A stretch of DNA of 64,000 bases from Alkalihalobacterium alkalinitrilicum (GTDB lineage: Bacteria; Bacillota; Bacilli; Bacillales; Bacillaceae_F). Of the stretch, positions 1-8,564 are shown in pieces. Positions within the stretch are counted from its first letter, which is position 1, and each line of letters opens with the position of its first letter. Below the pieces are notes generated by a model. It was not told the origin of the DNA and searched no databases. It was given only the letters and a program-made list of their open reading frames with translations. The stretch lies in NCBI RefSeq assembly GCF_002019605.1, contig NZ_KV917368.1, forward strand, positions 651,809 to 715,808, read 5' to 3'. The position numbers and the translations under genes were made by a program.

Positions 1-1
1 T

Positions 2-343
2 TTAATTATTTTTCAGTTTTATTTATTACATTTACTATTTGTCAAATATTTAAGTAGATTCAATGCTACGCATGTATTAATGATTAGTTTTGTCATTAGC
101 GTAGGGTATTGGGCAAGTTTTTACTTTTATTTTATAGATTACGTGAATCATTCTAGTTATTTAACGCTTTTCTTTTCAAGGATTTTGTTTGTCGGCTGGC
201 TGTTTTATTATGTTGTTGCTTATTATTGTGGCAGAAACTATGAACGTTTTGTTGAAGTGCTGAATAGAAATTGGTTATTTATTATGCTCGGTACTATTCT
301 ATCGCTTGGGCTCGTCCAAGCTATTTATCATTCTTCTTTGTAG
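2..343 (+). CDS. C-terminal part of a membrane protein, truncated by the window edge
   Basis: The reading frame is open from base 2, so the ATG at 80 is probably internal and the gene starts outside the window. The 113 visible residues contain at least three hydrophobic segments (around 5-15, 27-50 and 55-75, plus one near the C-terminus with the motif FIMLGTILSLGLV), which indicates a multi-pass membrane protein. No family is recognised. No transcription terminator directly follows the stop. Confidence 0.55.
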   Translation, partial: LIIFQFYLLHLLFVKYLSRFNATHVLMISFVISVGYWASFYFYFIDYVNHSSYLTLFFSRILFVGWLFYYVVAYYCGRNYERFVEVLNRNWLFIMLGTILSLGLVQAIYHSSL

Positions 344-765
344 TGTGGGTAATGGAGAGGTTTATCTAATGCAATATTTATACGCGAGTCAGTTTGCTAC
401 TTTTCATTATCCGTTTAATAATATACAAGATATTCACGCTTTTCCTCCTTGTCACATAGGGGCGCTTTATTAATTGCAAAAAAATAAAACTAGGTAATTA
501 TTAAAAAGGAAAAAAGGGAACAACGTCGTTGTAATACGCTGTTCACTTTTTTTATTTCACCTACAAAATAAAATGTAAAAGTAATACATATATTAAAAAT
601 AACTACATCAATGGAGGGCTACTGAGACAGGCCCTGTTTTCTCTAGTTAAATAATAAATTCCAATATTCCTTCAATAAACAGATTTTCATAACAATCATT
701 TTAATAGACTTTTATAGAGAAGTTGGTATAATTTTGAAGAATACTATTTTGGGGAGGGTACTAAA
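344..765. other. Intergenic region with a hairpin and a repeat remnant
   Basis: No convincing gene. A hairpin around 518-544 (GAACA pairing with TGTTC, with a nested CAACG/CGTTG) followed by a T-run at 548-553 may be a rho-independent terminator. At 615-640 there is a degraded copy of the dispersed GGGACAGGCCCTGTTT-type repeat. TATAAT at 727-732 is a plausible -10 box for the DinB-family gene downstream; no good -35 is visible. Confidence 0.4.
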
Positions 766-1224
766 ATGAGTAAATTAATTAAACAACAATTTACGAGAAC
801 AAGACGTGTTTTATCCGAAACATTAGAAGGGCTTTCACCTGAAGTGACTAATATTGTACCAGAAGGATTTAATAACAATATCAAATGGCAGGTAGGTCAT
901 ATCTTAGTCGTTGCGGACCTGTTCTTGTTTAAAGGCCAAAACCAACTTCCAGCGAATTATATCGACATTTTTAAAGCTGGATCAAAACCAGCTGATTGGA
1001 CAGGAGATGTTCCTGAAGTAAAAACATTGCTTGAACAATTAAATGATCAATTGGTACGGATTAATGATATTCCTGAAGAGACGTTTAATCAAGCATTACC
1101 AAAACCGTTTCTAGGTAATGAAACATTTGGAGAATTAGCGGCAATGGGTGCTTTTCATGAAGCTTTGCATTTAGGGCAAATTCAAACACTTAAGCGACTG
1201 ATTGAAACTATTCAAGCTAAATAA
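766..1224 (+). CDS. DinB-family (DinB_2-like) protein
   Basis: A 152-residue four-helix-bundle protein of the DinB/YfiT type. These cytoplasmic proteins bind a metal through three histidines, and some act as thiol-dependent transferases or hydrolases. Candidate ligands visible here are the His in WQVGHIL near residue 44 and the HEALHLGQ motif near residues 130-137, which fits the family pattern. The start is supported by GGGGAGGG a few bases upstream of the ATG. It appears to be monocistronic and ends in a strong terminator. The substrate cannot be inferred. Confidence 0.85.
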   Translation: MSKLIKQQFTRTRRVLSETLEGLSPEVTNIVPEGFNNNIKWQVGHILVVADLFLFKGQNQLPANYIDIFKAGSKPADWTGDVPEVKTLLEQLNDQLVRINDIPEETFNQALPKPFLGNETFGELAAMGAFHEALHLGQIQTLKRLIETIQAK

Positions 1225-1239
1225 GGTCAAGTAACGATA

Positions 1240-1281
1240 AATAACCACCATTACCTACTAGGTATTAGGTGGTTATTTTTT
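1240..1281 (+). terminator. Rho-independent terminator after the DinB-family gene
   Basis: AATAACCACC pairs with GGTGGTTATT, and the inner bases TACCTA/TAGGTA extend the stem. It is followed by a run of T. Confidence 0.85.
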
Positions 1282-1302
1282 GCGCGCTAAAACAATGTTA
1301 AC

Positions 1303-1402
1303 TCAGTGGGGGACAGACCCTGTTTCCTGTTTCCTGTTCAAGGATTAACCAATAAATCGTGAAACAACGCTGTGAAACAAGAATTTTCGGGTAGTCACAC
1401 AG
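1303..1402. repeat. Dispersed GGGGACAG...GTCAC repeat, left half, split by the IS element
   Basis: It begins CAGTGGGGGACAGACCCTG, contains GTGAAACAACGC, and ends TTCGGGTAGTCACACAG. The same order of motifs occurs in the copy at 36511-36590. The right end of this copy (CAGTGACAC) lies at 2803-2811, beyond the IS3 element, so the IS landed inside the repeat's terminal GTCAC/GTGAC palindrome. Confidence 0.7.
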
Positions 1403-1480
1403 TGAATTGCGCCCCTCTTAGTTGACAGGTATAAATTCGGGAACTTTTGACTATCACTAGGGTAAAAGGAGCGAATTTGA

Positions 1481-1774
1481 ATGTCTACTAATAAAACTAA
1501 TAACAGGTATTCACCCGAACTAAAACTTGAGGCTGTTACAAGAGTCCTAGCCGGTGAAAGTGTTAAGACTGTTGCGAAAGACTATGATGTTAAAGATCCT
1601 GACTATATCTATATATGGATTGAAAAATATGAAACTTATGGCGAAGCAGGCTTAAATAGAAAAATTAGAACCTATCGCAAAATCGATAAAGATCAACAAA
1701 TTAAAGAGCTGAAAATGGAGAATGAATTGCTAAAAAAGTACCTACAACTTCAAAGAAGGGAGGCAAAAGGTTAA
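1481..1774 (+). CDS. IS3-family transposase OrfA (helix-turn-helix, leucine zipper)
   Basis: A 97-residue DNA-binding subunit. Residues 8-55 form the HTH (YSPELKLEAVTRVLAGESV...VAKDY), and residues 65-90 form a coiled coil (IKELKMENELLKKYLQLQ) typical of OrfA multimerisation. The AAAAAAG heptamer near the 3' end lets a fraction of ribosomes shift into the orfB frame and make the OrfAB transposase. GGTAAAAGGAG precedes the ATG. Confidence 0.92.
   Translation: MSTNKTNNRYSPELKLEAVTRVLAGESVKTVAKDYDVKDPDYIYIWIEKYETYGEAGLNRKIRTYRKIDKDQQIKELKMENELLKKYLQLQRREAKG
1732..1738 (+). promoter_or_regulatory. Programmed -1 ribosomal frameshift site (AAAAAAG)
   Basis: The heptamer lies in the zero frame as CTA AAA AAG, which is exactly X XXY YYZ spacing. 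The -1 frame is open from 1726 through to 2640, so a shift here joins 86 OrfA residues to 300 residues of the orfB frame, giving a protein of about 386 residues. This is the usual expression mode of IS3-family transposases. Confidence 0.88.
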
Positions 1775-1821
1775 AGTTCGAAGCTATATATTTATTAAGG
1801 TCAAAATACCCCATCTCAAAA

Positions 1822-2640
1822 ATGTGTGAAAATTTGGGGGTTACTAGAGCTGGCTACTATAAATATGTGAAAACTAAAAGAAAAAAGAAAAAGGAATCTC
1901 CCAAAGATAAACAGTTAAAGGAATATATTGGTATAAGTTATCATGACCATGATAAAAACTATGGGTATAGAAAAATACACGCAGAACTACGAGATAAGTA
2001 TAATATCGATGTAAGTGAGAAAGTAGTAAGAAGATTAATGCGAGAGTTAGGCTATAAAAGCCAAGCACGCAAAGAAAAAAGGAAATCTATTAGTGGGAAA
2101 AACACATTAGGCGCTGGTCATATTTATGAAAATCTCTTAAAAAGAGACTTCTCAACTACCAAATTAAGCGAAAAATGGGTGACTGACGTGACTGAATTTC
2201 CAATAGGTAATAAGAAATTATATTTATCTGCCGTAATGGATCTTCACGACAATTATATAGTAGGATATCAATTATCTGATGTAAATGACGTTCAGCTTGT
2301 AGAAGATTCACTTTTATATGCACTGGAAATTAGAGTAATTGATGAAAAACTAATCATTCATTCTGACCGTGGAATGCAATACCGATCTAATAGATGGAAA
2401 GAATTAATGGGAACTTATACGATTAATCCGAGCATGTCTAGGAAGGCTAATTGCATTGATAATGCATGTATTGAGAGCTTTTTCTCCTTTATAAAAGCAG
2501 AACGTAAAGTACTAAAAACAATAAAAGATTTAGAAGAAGCTAAAAAAATCATTCATGATTATATCCACTATTATAATCATAATCGAATCCAAGGAGTTTT
2601 AGATTATAGAACACCCGCTCAATATGTCAAAGCGAGTTAA
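1822..2640 (+). CDS. IS3-family transposase OrfB (DDE/rve integrase domain)
   Basis: This is the catalytic part of the transposase. From the ATG at 1822 the protein has 272 residues, but the frame is open upstream to 1726 and the functional product is probably the OrfAB fusion. It has an N-terminal HTH_21-like region, then the rve fold with D122 (WVTDVTEF), D182 (HSDRG) and E218 (ACIESFFS). D182 and E218 are 35 residues apart, the DD35E spacing of the family. The C-terminal RIQGVLDYRTPAQY motif is intact. Confidence 0.93.
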   Translation: MCENLGVTRAGYYKYVKTKRKKKKESPKDKQLKEYIGISYHDHDKNYGYRKIHAELRDKYNIDVSEKVVRRLMRELGYKSQARKEKRKSISGKNTLGAGHIYENLLKRDFSTTKLSEKWVTDVTEFPIGNKKLYLSAVMDLHDNYIVGYQLSDVNDVQLVEDSLLYALEIRVIDEKLIIHSDRGMQYRSNRWKELMGTYTINPSMSRKANCIDNACIESFFSFIKAERKVLKTIKDLEEAKKIIHDYIHYYNHNRIQGVLDYRTPAQYVKAS

Positions 2641-2817
2641 CCACAGGGCATACATGCCACATTTTCTCCTTCTCATCTTGACAACTTCCGCCTATCTGAG
2701 ACACTTCATGATGATGAGAAGAAAAAGGAACCAAGCCTTGTCAAACCTGGTCTCCTAAATAAAATCCGAATTTATATTGTCTACTTTTGGGATCGCAACG
2801 CACAGTGACACATGGAT

Positions 2818-3741
2818 CTAACCTAATTTTCGTAGTATCGTATTTTGCACGAGTTTTCTAGAAGAAAAACGCTTTTCTTTAAAATATGTAAATAAGTAAC
2901 AACCAGTAATCACAATGACACTCCCGGTGATTTGTATCAACGTCATTCGTTCTCCTAGTAAAAGAAAAGCTAAAATCACTGTAAAAATTGGGTTAAAATT
3001 AAGAAAAAGTCCAGCTGTTGTTGCTCCTAGTTTTTTCACGCCAATATTCCATAATACAATGCACACGACAGTTGAAATGGCACCCGTGTATAAGATCGAA
3101 TAAACGAAGGTCGCATTAATATTAGTCACCGTAAAATCTGAAAGGTTAAACGGAAATAAAATCAGTAGACCGAAAATTCCAGAGTACAATGTAGCCATCA
3201 TCGGTGATGTATAGTTCATGGCCCACTTACTAAGGACCACATAAATCCCCCATATACAAACAGCGCCAATCATGAAAACGTCCCCCAAATTAAATTGAAG
3301 AGCAAACAAAAGTTGACCATTGCCATTCGTTAATACAACCAATACACCAAATAGCGAAAGGAACATCGCTGCAATCTGAAAAAAGGTTAGTTTTTCTCTT
3401 AGAAATACAAAAGAAAAAAAGGCAATGGATAGGGCAATTAAGGTGGAGATTAACCCTACATTTGATGCAGACGTATGCTCTAGCGCCATAAACTGTAAAA
3501 GATTAAAGAGCACAACTCCTGTCAGTCCCATTAATAGCAATGGCAGGACTGCCTTTCGTGAAGGTAAAAGCTTCTTCTCAACACTCCATACAATCGGAAG
3601 TAAACACAGAACAGCAATAAGCCACCGTAACGTTGTTAACGTCATGGGAGAAGCATGCCCGACAAGCCATTTTCCTACGATAAAATTCCCCGCCCACAAA
3701 AAGCTCGTCAAAAGTAATAATCCAAAATAAAAATATCGCAT
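2818..3741 (-). CDS. EamA/DMT-family transporter
   Basis: An inner-membrane permease of the drug/metabolite transporter superfamily with about ten membrane segments in two EamA repeats (residues ~3-135 and ~150-285). The frame extends to a GTG at 3756, but GGGGGAG lies just upstream of the ATG at 3741, so MRYFYFG is the better start (307 residues). It is transcribed divergently from an Lrp/AsnC regulator. That pairing suggests export of an amino acid or similar metabolite under control of that regulator, but the substrate is unknown. The IS3 element ends 16 bp beyond its stop. Confidence 0.85.
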   Translation of the reverse strand: MRYFYFGLLLLTSFLWAGNFIVGKWLVGHASPMTLTTLRWLIAVLCLLPIVWSVEKKLLPSRKAVLPLLLMGLTGVVLFNLLQFMALEHTSASNVGLISTLIALSIAFFSFVFLREKLTFFQIAAMFLSLFGVLVVLTNGNGQLLFALQFNLGDVFMIGAVCIWGIYVVLSKWAMNYTSPMMATLYSGIFGLLILFPFNLSDFTVTNINATFVYSILYTGAISTVVCIVLWNIGVKKLGATTAGLFLNFNPIFTVILAFLLLGERMTLIQITGSVIVITGCYLFTYFKEKRFSSRKLVQNTILRKLG

Positions 3742-3940
3742 CTCAAACTCCCCCACATGTAATCATCAGCCTCTTAATCTATTAATAACTGTAACATTTA
3801 TGGTTAAAATTCAAAACGATGTTTTGTATAATAGAGATTAATCGAAATATTTTAAAGTTTGATTGGTTATTTTATTTATTTTCTTCTGTTTTCAACGAAG
3901 AAAACGGCTAGTTTTAGAATAAATTAAAGGGGGACTCTCA

Positions 3941-4435
3941 ATGGAATCCATCATCAGTAAAGTGCTCGATAAAGTGGATATTCAAATTTTAGACATTCTG
4001 CAAAAACAGGCCCACGTAAGCAATGCCGAAATTGCTAGGCGAGTCAATTTGTCGTCGCCAGCTGTCCACACTAGAATTAAACGTTTAGAACAGGAAGGGT
4101 ATATCAGTCGACAAGTGGCGATCTTAAATCCTGAGAAATTAGGTTTTGATTTACTTTGCTTTGTTTTTATAAGTTCAAATATGCATCATGCAGAGAAGTT
4201 AGATATTTTAGAAGAGGCGTTTCGCCAAATGCCAGAGGTTTTAGAATGTCATTGCTTAACAGGGGAGTACGACTATTTATTAAAGGTTGCGAATAAAGAC
4301 CGAAAAGACTTACAAACTTTTATTCGAAAATTAAATAAGCTGGGGATCACAAAAATCCAAACGAGCTTAGGGCTAAGGGAAATTAAGTATTCGACTGTAT
4401 TACCTATTTTGGAAGATCATAAAGAAGAAATTTAA
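3941..4435 (+). CDS. Lrp/AsnC-family transcriptional regulator
   Basis: 164 residues, the usual length for the family. The N-terminal HTH (residues 10-60, with VSNAEIARRVNLSSPAVHTRIKRLEQEGYI) is followed by a RAM/AsnC effector-binding domain (70-150, with CHCLTGEYDYLLKV). Such proteins form octamers and respond to amino acids. GGGGGA precedes the ATG. The roughly 200-bp AT-rich gap shared with the divergent EamA gene is the likely operator region. Confidence 0.9.
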   Translation: MESIISKVLDKVDIQILDILQKQAHVSNAEIARRVNLSSPAVHTRIKRLEQEGYISRQVAILNPEKLGFDLLCFVFISSNMHHAEKLDILEEAFRQMPEVLECHCLTGEYDYLLKVANKDRKDLQTFIRKLNKLGITKIQTSLGLREIKYSTVLPILEDHKEEI

Positions 4436-4630
4436 GGTTATGTAGTAAAGTGCTAGAGTTGGTGTATGGGATTATTATAACGGTATTTTGATATTATGAA
4501 TTATGATGATGGTGTTATTTATAAACTTATCGGTGAAGATTTAAAAATAGTGTCATAGTGATAGCAAGCGAACGGAATTCTATGTTTCATTAACGGTTAG
4601 CGATAGCTTAATAATGGCTATTGCTGTTTT

Positions 4631-4654
4631 GCTAACGAAGCAGTTTACTCGATA
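4631..4654. repeat. GCTAACGAAGCAGTTTA intergenic motif
   Basis: It is preceded by a hairpin-like GGTTAGCGATAGC...GCTAAC arrangement from 4594. Related motifs occur after small genes at about 10632, 11363, 11831, 12242, 14433, 22912 and 23675. The region 4436-4716 otherwise holds nothing recognisable. Confidence 0.45.
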
Positions 4655-4716
4655 AAACGGAGATAGTTATCCTAAATCCAATTATATTAATAAAGTCTAT
4701 TTTGGGGAAGTAGGTT

Positions 4717-5027
4717 ATGAGCGCTATTTTAAATAAAATAGGAACAGTTTTTATTCCTGTTCGTGATATTGAAGAATCTAAAAATTGGTACTGTGAGATT
4801 TTGGGGTTAAATGCAGAGGTTGAGATTTTATATGAGCATTTATTTATTTACCAACAACGAATGGAACTGGAATTGTCTTAGATAGTAAAGTTTATTCAGA
4901 GAAAAATATTTTCAAAACTCCACCATTTCACTTTGATACCCACAATATCGAAGAAGCCTATGAATTTTTAAAAAGTAAGAATGTTGAATTAACAACAGAT
5001 ATTGAGCATTGCTATTTGTCTTATTGA
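4717..5027 (+). pseudogene. VOC-family (glyoxalase-like) gene, frameshifted
   Basis: The ATG at 4717 starts a typical VOC N-terminus (IGTVFIPVRDIEESKNWYCEILG), which stops at about codon 55. Homologous sequence continues in another frame from about 4850 (NGTGIVLDSK, then FHFDTHNIEEAYEFLKSKNVEL) and ends at a stop at 5025-5027, short of the usual C-terminus. One frameshift and a lost tail make this a pseudogene. Confidence 0.7.
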
Positions 5028-5066
5028 AGTACGAGCAGGTTAGTGAAATAAAGCCGCCTCAGAAAA

Positions 5067-6011
5067 CTAGCTAATTCCAAGGGGCTTTTCATTTTTAGAA
5101 ATTTTGCTAGTCCTTGAAGAAGAATCTTTACTCAAAGCCAATAATAAAATCATTAAAAGAATACAAGTTGTACCAAACCATTGAAAAGTTCCAAAGGGTT
5201 CTTTTAACCAAAAGATGGTAGTGAACACGGCCGCTAATGGCTCAGTACTTCCAAGAAGGCTGGATTCTTTAGCTACTAGACTTTGCAAACTTTCTATATA
5301 AAACCAAAATGCAATCATTGTACCAAAAATAATCACGAATACTAAGTATAAATAAGCTTCAACTGTTAAGGATTTAAAGTCCATTTGCCAAGGTGGATGA
5401 ACAAAACTTAGCGCAAAACTACCGATAATCATAGCCCAACCAACAATCACAAGGGAAGCGTATTGTTTTAATAAAGGGATGGCATATAAAGTATAAAATG
5501 CTAAAGCTACTCCAGATAAAACACCCCAAATGATGGCGGGAGCAGGTACAGATAATTGAGAGATGGAGCCGTTTGTTAATAAGAAAAAGCACCCAACTAA
5601 AGCAAGAGAAACAGTCAACAAATCTTTTCGTTTGAGAACCGCCTGTTTTCGGAAAATCAAGTAAACAATAATCATGACAGGTGCTAAATATTGTAATAGC
5701 GTGGCCACAGCTGCATTACCATGTTGAATAGAAGCCATATACGTGTATTGAACCGCGAGCATACCGAGCAACCCGAAAATGATCAATTGAATAGCTACTC
5801 CTTTAGTTTTCCAAACACCAAGTATTTGGGAACGGTCTTTTCTGAAAAATTGAATGGTTAAGAGCAGTAAACCAGCGATGAGCAATCTTGTCGTTACAAG
5901 TCAATCTACACTGATTTCAAACTCCTGAAAAAGCTTTTTTGAAACCGTACCACCAATTCCCCAAAATAATGCTCCAGTGATAACTAGAAATATTCCTTTT
6001 TGTCTACTCAT
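5067..6011 (-). pseudogene. EamA-family transporter with an in-frame TGA
   Basis: The full-length frame runs from an ATG at 6011 (AAGGGAG upstream) to 5067, 314 codons, but codon 37 is TGA (5901-5903). It lies in a stretch reading [15 protein letters not shown], where a tryptophan would be natural. Downstream the protein is intact, with about nine hydrophobic segments. An internal start at 5885 would lack the first helix. It is either a recent nonsense mutation or a sequencing error. The divergent AraC-type regulator suggests a former regulator/exporter pair. Confidence 0.75.
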
Positions 6012-6128
6012 GATTGTTTCTCCCTTAAAATATAAAGATAGTGTTACAATATCTCATATGATAAAGGGAAAATCCATGAAATAATACCAAAATGGAATGG
6101 GAAAATATAAGTATATTGAGGTGGTCAT

Positions 6129-7043
6129 ATGCAAATCAAAGATTTTATGATTGACCAAAGTCTAAAAGAATTAACTGAGCACCGTACAGTTGTGTTACCG
6201 ATTGCATGTTACGAAACAACGATTAACGAGAACATTCATGGCTATATACCACTTCATTGGCATGACGAATTACAGTTTGTTCTCGTACGAAAAGGGGAAG
6301 CGTCTTTTCAAATAAATGAAGATAAAATTACTGTTCGAGAAGGTGAAGGGCTATTTATAAATAGTGGCTGTTTACACATGGCGAAAGATAAGAATAATAA
6401 TTCAGGCTGTGTCTATATTTGTTTAAATGTTTCTCCAAGTTTCGTTTTATCTCAAGAACTTTATACAACCTTTGTAAACCCTTATATTCAAGCGACTAAT
6501 ATCTCGTATTTACACTTGGTTTCAAAAGAGTTTTGGGCAAATAATATTTTGGACTCTATTATGAAAGTCAATCAGTTAATAATAGAAAATCAACCATACT
6601 TTGAAATCGACATCAGCATACATCTAACATTAATTTGGAAGAACCTAATTATGAATGGTGTTCAATTAGAGCACGAACAGAAGGAAATGTTAAAAAATAA
6701 ACGAATGAAGCAAATGTTAAATTGGTTACACACACATTATGCTGAGAAAATTTTGTTAGACGATATTGCACGAGCTGGGGGATTAAGCCGTTCGGAATGC
6801 TGTCGATATTTCAAACGAATTTTAAAGAAAACACCCTTGAATTACCTAACGGATTATCGAATTCAAAAAAGCCTACTTTTACTACAACAACCAGAATCCA
6901 ATGTCACTGATGTTGCCTATCAAGTTGGATTTAATAGCACAAGTTATTTCATTGATAAATTCCGAAAGTCAATGAACATGACCCCATTAGTATACAAAAA
7001 ATATAAAAATAGCCACTCGCCTTTTGTGAACAATTCCACTTAA
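6129..7043 (+). CDS. AraC-family regulator with N-terminal cupin domain
   Basis: 304 residues. The N-terminal cupin sensor domain (about 20-110) contains HWHDELQFVLVRKGEA and a second glycine-rich strand. Residues ~195-295 carry the two AraC helix-turn-helix motifs (LDDIARAGGLSRSECCRYFKR and VTDVAYQVGFNSTSYFIDKF). GAGGTGG precedes the ATG. It is divergent from the nonsense-mutated EamA transporter, which it probably regulated in response to a small ligand. Confidence 0.9.
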   Translation: MQIKDFMIDQSLKELTEHRTVVLPIACYETTINENIHGYIPLHWHDELQFVLVRKGEASFQINEDKITVREGEGLFINSGCLHMAKDKNNNSGCVYICLNVSPSFVLSQELYTTFVNPYIQATNISYLHLVSKEFWANNILDSIMKVNQLIIENQPYFEIDISIHLTLIWKNLIMNGVQLEHEQKEMLKNKRMKQMLNWLHTHYAEKILLDDIARAGGLSRSECCRYFKRILKKTPLNYLTDYRIQKSLLLLQQPESNVTDVAYQVGFNSTSYFIDKFRKSMNMTPLVYKKYKNSHSPFVNNST

Positions 7044-7052
7044 AATAACGGG

Positions 7053-7085
7053 AAGCGATCCTTGAATAAGTAGGGATTGTTTTTT
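7053..7085 (+). terminator. Terminator after the AraC-family gene
   Basis: An imperfect stem with one bulge (AAGCGATCCT against AGGGATTGTT), followed by TTTTTT. Confidence 0.6.
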
Positions 7086-7087
7086 GT

Positions 7088-7120
7088 CTTATAGAAGTAA
7101 CGAACCGATACTTCTATAAG
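7088..7120. promoter_or_regulatory. Perfect 12-bp inverted repeat upstream of a small membrane gene
   Basis: CTTATAGAAGTA and TACTTCTATAAG are separated by 9 bases. It lies about 55 bp before the start at 7177. It could be an operator or a second terminator half; no U-run follows it on the plus strand. Confidence 0.45.
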
Positions 7121-7176
7121 TTAATTTAAGAACTTGTGGTAAAATTAGGATAAATTAAGGTGAGGGGAAGTAATGA

Positions 7177-7449
7177 ATGGAAAATATTATACAATATCAA
7201 AAAATTAAATCTTTAATCAAGATACTATTACTAGTCTTAACATTCATAATGATGGGCTTTGTAGCATGGGCAGGGTTTAGTGGTAGAGAGTCTCTATTTC
7301 CAATTTTACTAAGTCTAACATTGTTTATATCAATCTGTAATTTACAACTTGTTAATGAAAATCCAGAGAGAAAGAAATGGTATAAGGTATTATTTATTGT
7401 GACATGTCTGTCCGTTATATTATCACTTGTAAAATTAATTGTTGGATAG
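7177..7449 (+). CDS. Small membrane protein
   Basis: 90 residues with three hydrophobic stretches (about 14-35, 40-55 and 70-88). GAGGGGAAG sits before the ATG. No family is recognised. Part of its sequence (around 7234-7272) recurs in a degraded state at about 15775-15820, so related genes have been duplicated and lost here. Confidence 0.55.
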   Translation: MENIIQYQKIKSLIKILLLVLTFIMMGFVAWAGFSGRESLFPILLSLTLFISICNLQLVNENPERKKWYKVLFIVTCLSVILSLVKLIVG

Positions 7450-7535
7450 TTAGTACATAACACATCTTCAATTAACGGAGGCAATTATCTTAATAAAACT
7501 TCTACATATGAAATAGATTTGAGAGGTGGGAAAAA

Positions 7536-7613
7536 ATGTCTGAAATAACATTTTTAGCGTCATCCAGACCTTTTATAATACCAGAGGAAATTCAGGGAGT
7601 TAGAGGGAGTTAG
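7536..7613 (+). pseudogene. 5' fragment of an unidentified gene cut by a dispersed repeat
   Basis: GAGGTGGG and an ATG begin a 25-residue reading frame (MSEITFLASSRPFIIPEEI) that looks like a genuine protein N-terminus. It ends abruptly about 20 bp before a GGGGACAGGCCC repeat. The rest of the gene is absent. The stretch 7614-7763 holds only the repeat. Confidence 0.45.
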
Positions 7614-7634
7614 GGTCCCTCACCTCATTAAAGC

Positions 7635-7680
7635 AATAACTCGGTGGGGGACAGGCCCTTTTCACCTCTTTTCACCTATA
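7635..7680. repeat. Dispersed GGGGGACAGGCCC repeat copy
   Basis: ACTCGGTGGGGGACAGGCCC followed by TTTTCACC twice; closely similar to 1303-1325 and 36511-36545. Confidence 0.65.
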
Positions 7681-7763
7681 ACGGCATTTTTTGAAAAGTT
7701 GTAGTTGGCGCAGATGCTGTGAATATAATACACGCAATGATTTTTTAAGTTTCCAGTCTAACT

Positions 7764-7800
7764 ACTCCAACAATATGGAACTATTGTTGGAGTAATTTTC
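7764..7800 (+). terminator. Strong orphan hairpin with T-run
   Basis: A perfect 13-bp stem (TACTCCAACAATA with TATTGTTGGAGTA) around a 6-base loop, then TTTT. It has no intact gene directly upstream, which fits the idea that its gene was lost (see 7536-7613). Confidence 0.7.
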
Positions 7801-7973
7801 TCTGGACAATTAATAGAAGCTTATGTTTCGAAATCCAAAATCGTGTATAGCCAATCGACTCACTTGCCTGCGCTAGTTTCAAGGATCAAATAGTGCCTGT
7901 TGCGCCCAGGAGTATGGGGGATTGGTCCAAAATGCTAAGCTTCATGAAAATATCCTTTCTTTTCGTATTAAAA

Positions 7974-8564
7974 TCAACGATACCGCTCTTCTTTAAATGG
8001 ATTCGCCGTCATAGAATAGCCCAACTCCTCCCAAAATCCCGCTTCATCTTCCTTCATGAATTGAATGCCAGTCGCCCATTTCGATCCCTTCCATAGGTAA
8101 AAGGAGGCAGGGGGGATAAACCTTAATGGATAGCCATGCTTTGGTGTTATCTCCGACCATTGTTCCTGATTTACATCCTTATAGCGGTACACGAACAACG
8201 CATCATCCCCCAATAAATCCTTCAACGGTAAATTGGCTGAGTAACCAAATGGATCCCCGTTATAATAGCCGAATATTTTCACATAATGGACGTCTGGATG
8301 AAGCCTTACTTTGTTTACTAACTCTCGCAACGTAATCCCTTCAAACACCGTTCCAAATTTGGACCATGTCGTCACACAGTGCATGTCAATCGTAGAAATC
8401 GTTTTTGGTAAATCCATCACTTCAGAGTAAGTGAACGTTTTCTCTTCTTCCACTTGGCCAAACAGTTTAAATCTCCATGTTTCTTCGTTAAACTCATACA
8501 CTTCCCCTTGATGTAAAACAGGCCATTTCTCTGTTTCGAATTGTCCTGGAGGTAATTTTGCCAT
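7974..8564 (-). CDS. Sulfite-oxidase-like molybdopterin-dependent oxidoreductase (YuiH-like)
   Basis: 196 residues matching the oxidoreductase molybdopterin-binding fold. HCVTTW near residue 62 supplies the cysteine (C63) that should ligate molybdenum, and GYPLRFIPP and LWKGSKWATGIQF are further conserved parts. No signal peptide is seen, so it is cytoplasmic, like B. subtilis YuiH. The physiological substrate is unknown; other members reduce or oxidise S- or N-oxides. It stands alone and is divergent from the luciferase-like gene. Confidence 0.85.
   Translation of the reverse strand: MAKLPPGQFETEKWPVLHQGEVYEFNEETWRFKLFGQVEEEKTFTYSEVMDLPKTISTIDMHCVTTWSKFGTVFEGITLRELVNKVRLHPDVHYVKIFGYYNGDPFGYSANLPLKDLLGDDALFVYRYKDVNQEQWSEITPKHGYPLRFIPPASFYLWKGSKWATGIQFMKEDEAGFWEELGYSMTANPFKEERYR

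Larger units (their letters stand above)
1403..2802 (+). mobile_element. Complete IS3-family insertion sequence (IS150-like), 1400 bp
   Basis: Imperfect terminal inverted repeats of about 38 bp bound the element: TGAATTGCGCCCCTC at 1403 and, on the other strand, TGCGTTGCGATCCC reading inward from 2802. Both share GACA..TATAAATTCGG further in. The ends are the TG...CA of the IS3 family. A 3-bp direct repeat CAG flanks it (1400-1402 and 2803-2805), as expected for a target-site duplication. It carries overlapping orfA and orfB with a canonical -1 slippery heptamer. Nothing in it looks broken, so it may be active. Confidence 0.93.

Noticed and set aside
4590-4654. Integron attC-like site
   Set aside because: GTTAGC and GCTAAC are inverted, but the bases and spacing of the canonical attC core sites are missing and there is no integron integrase nearby.
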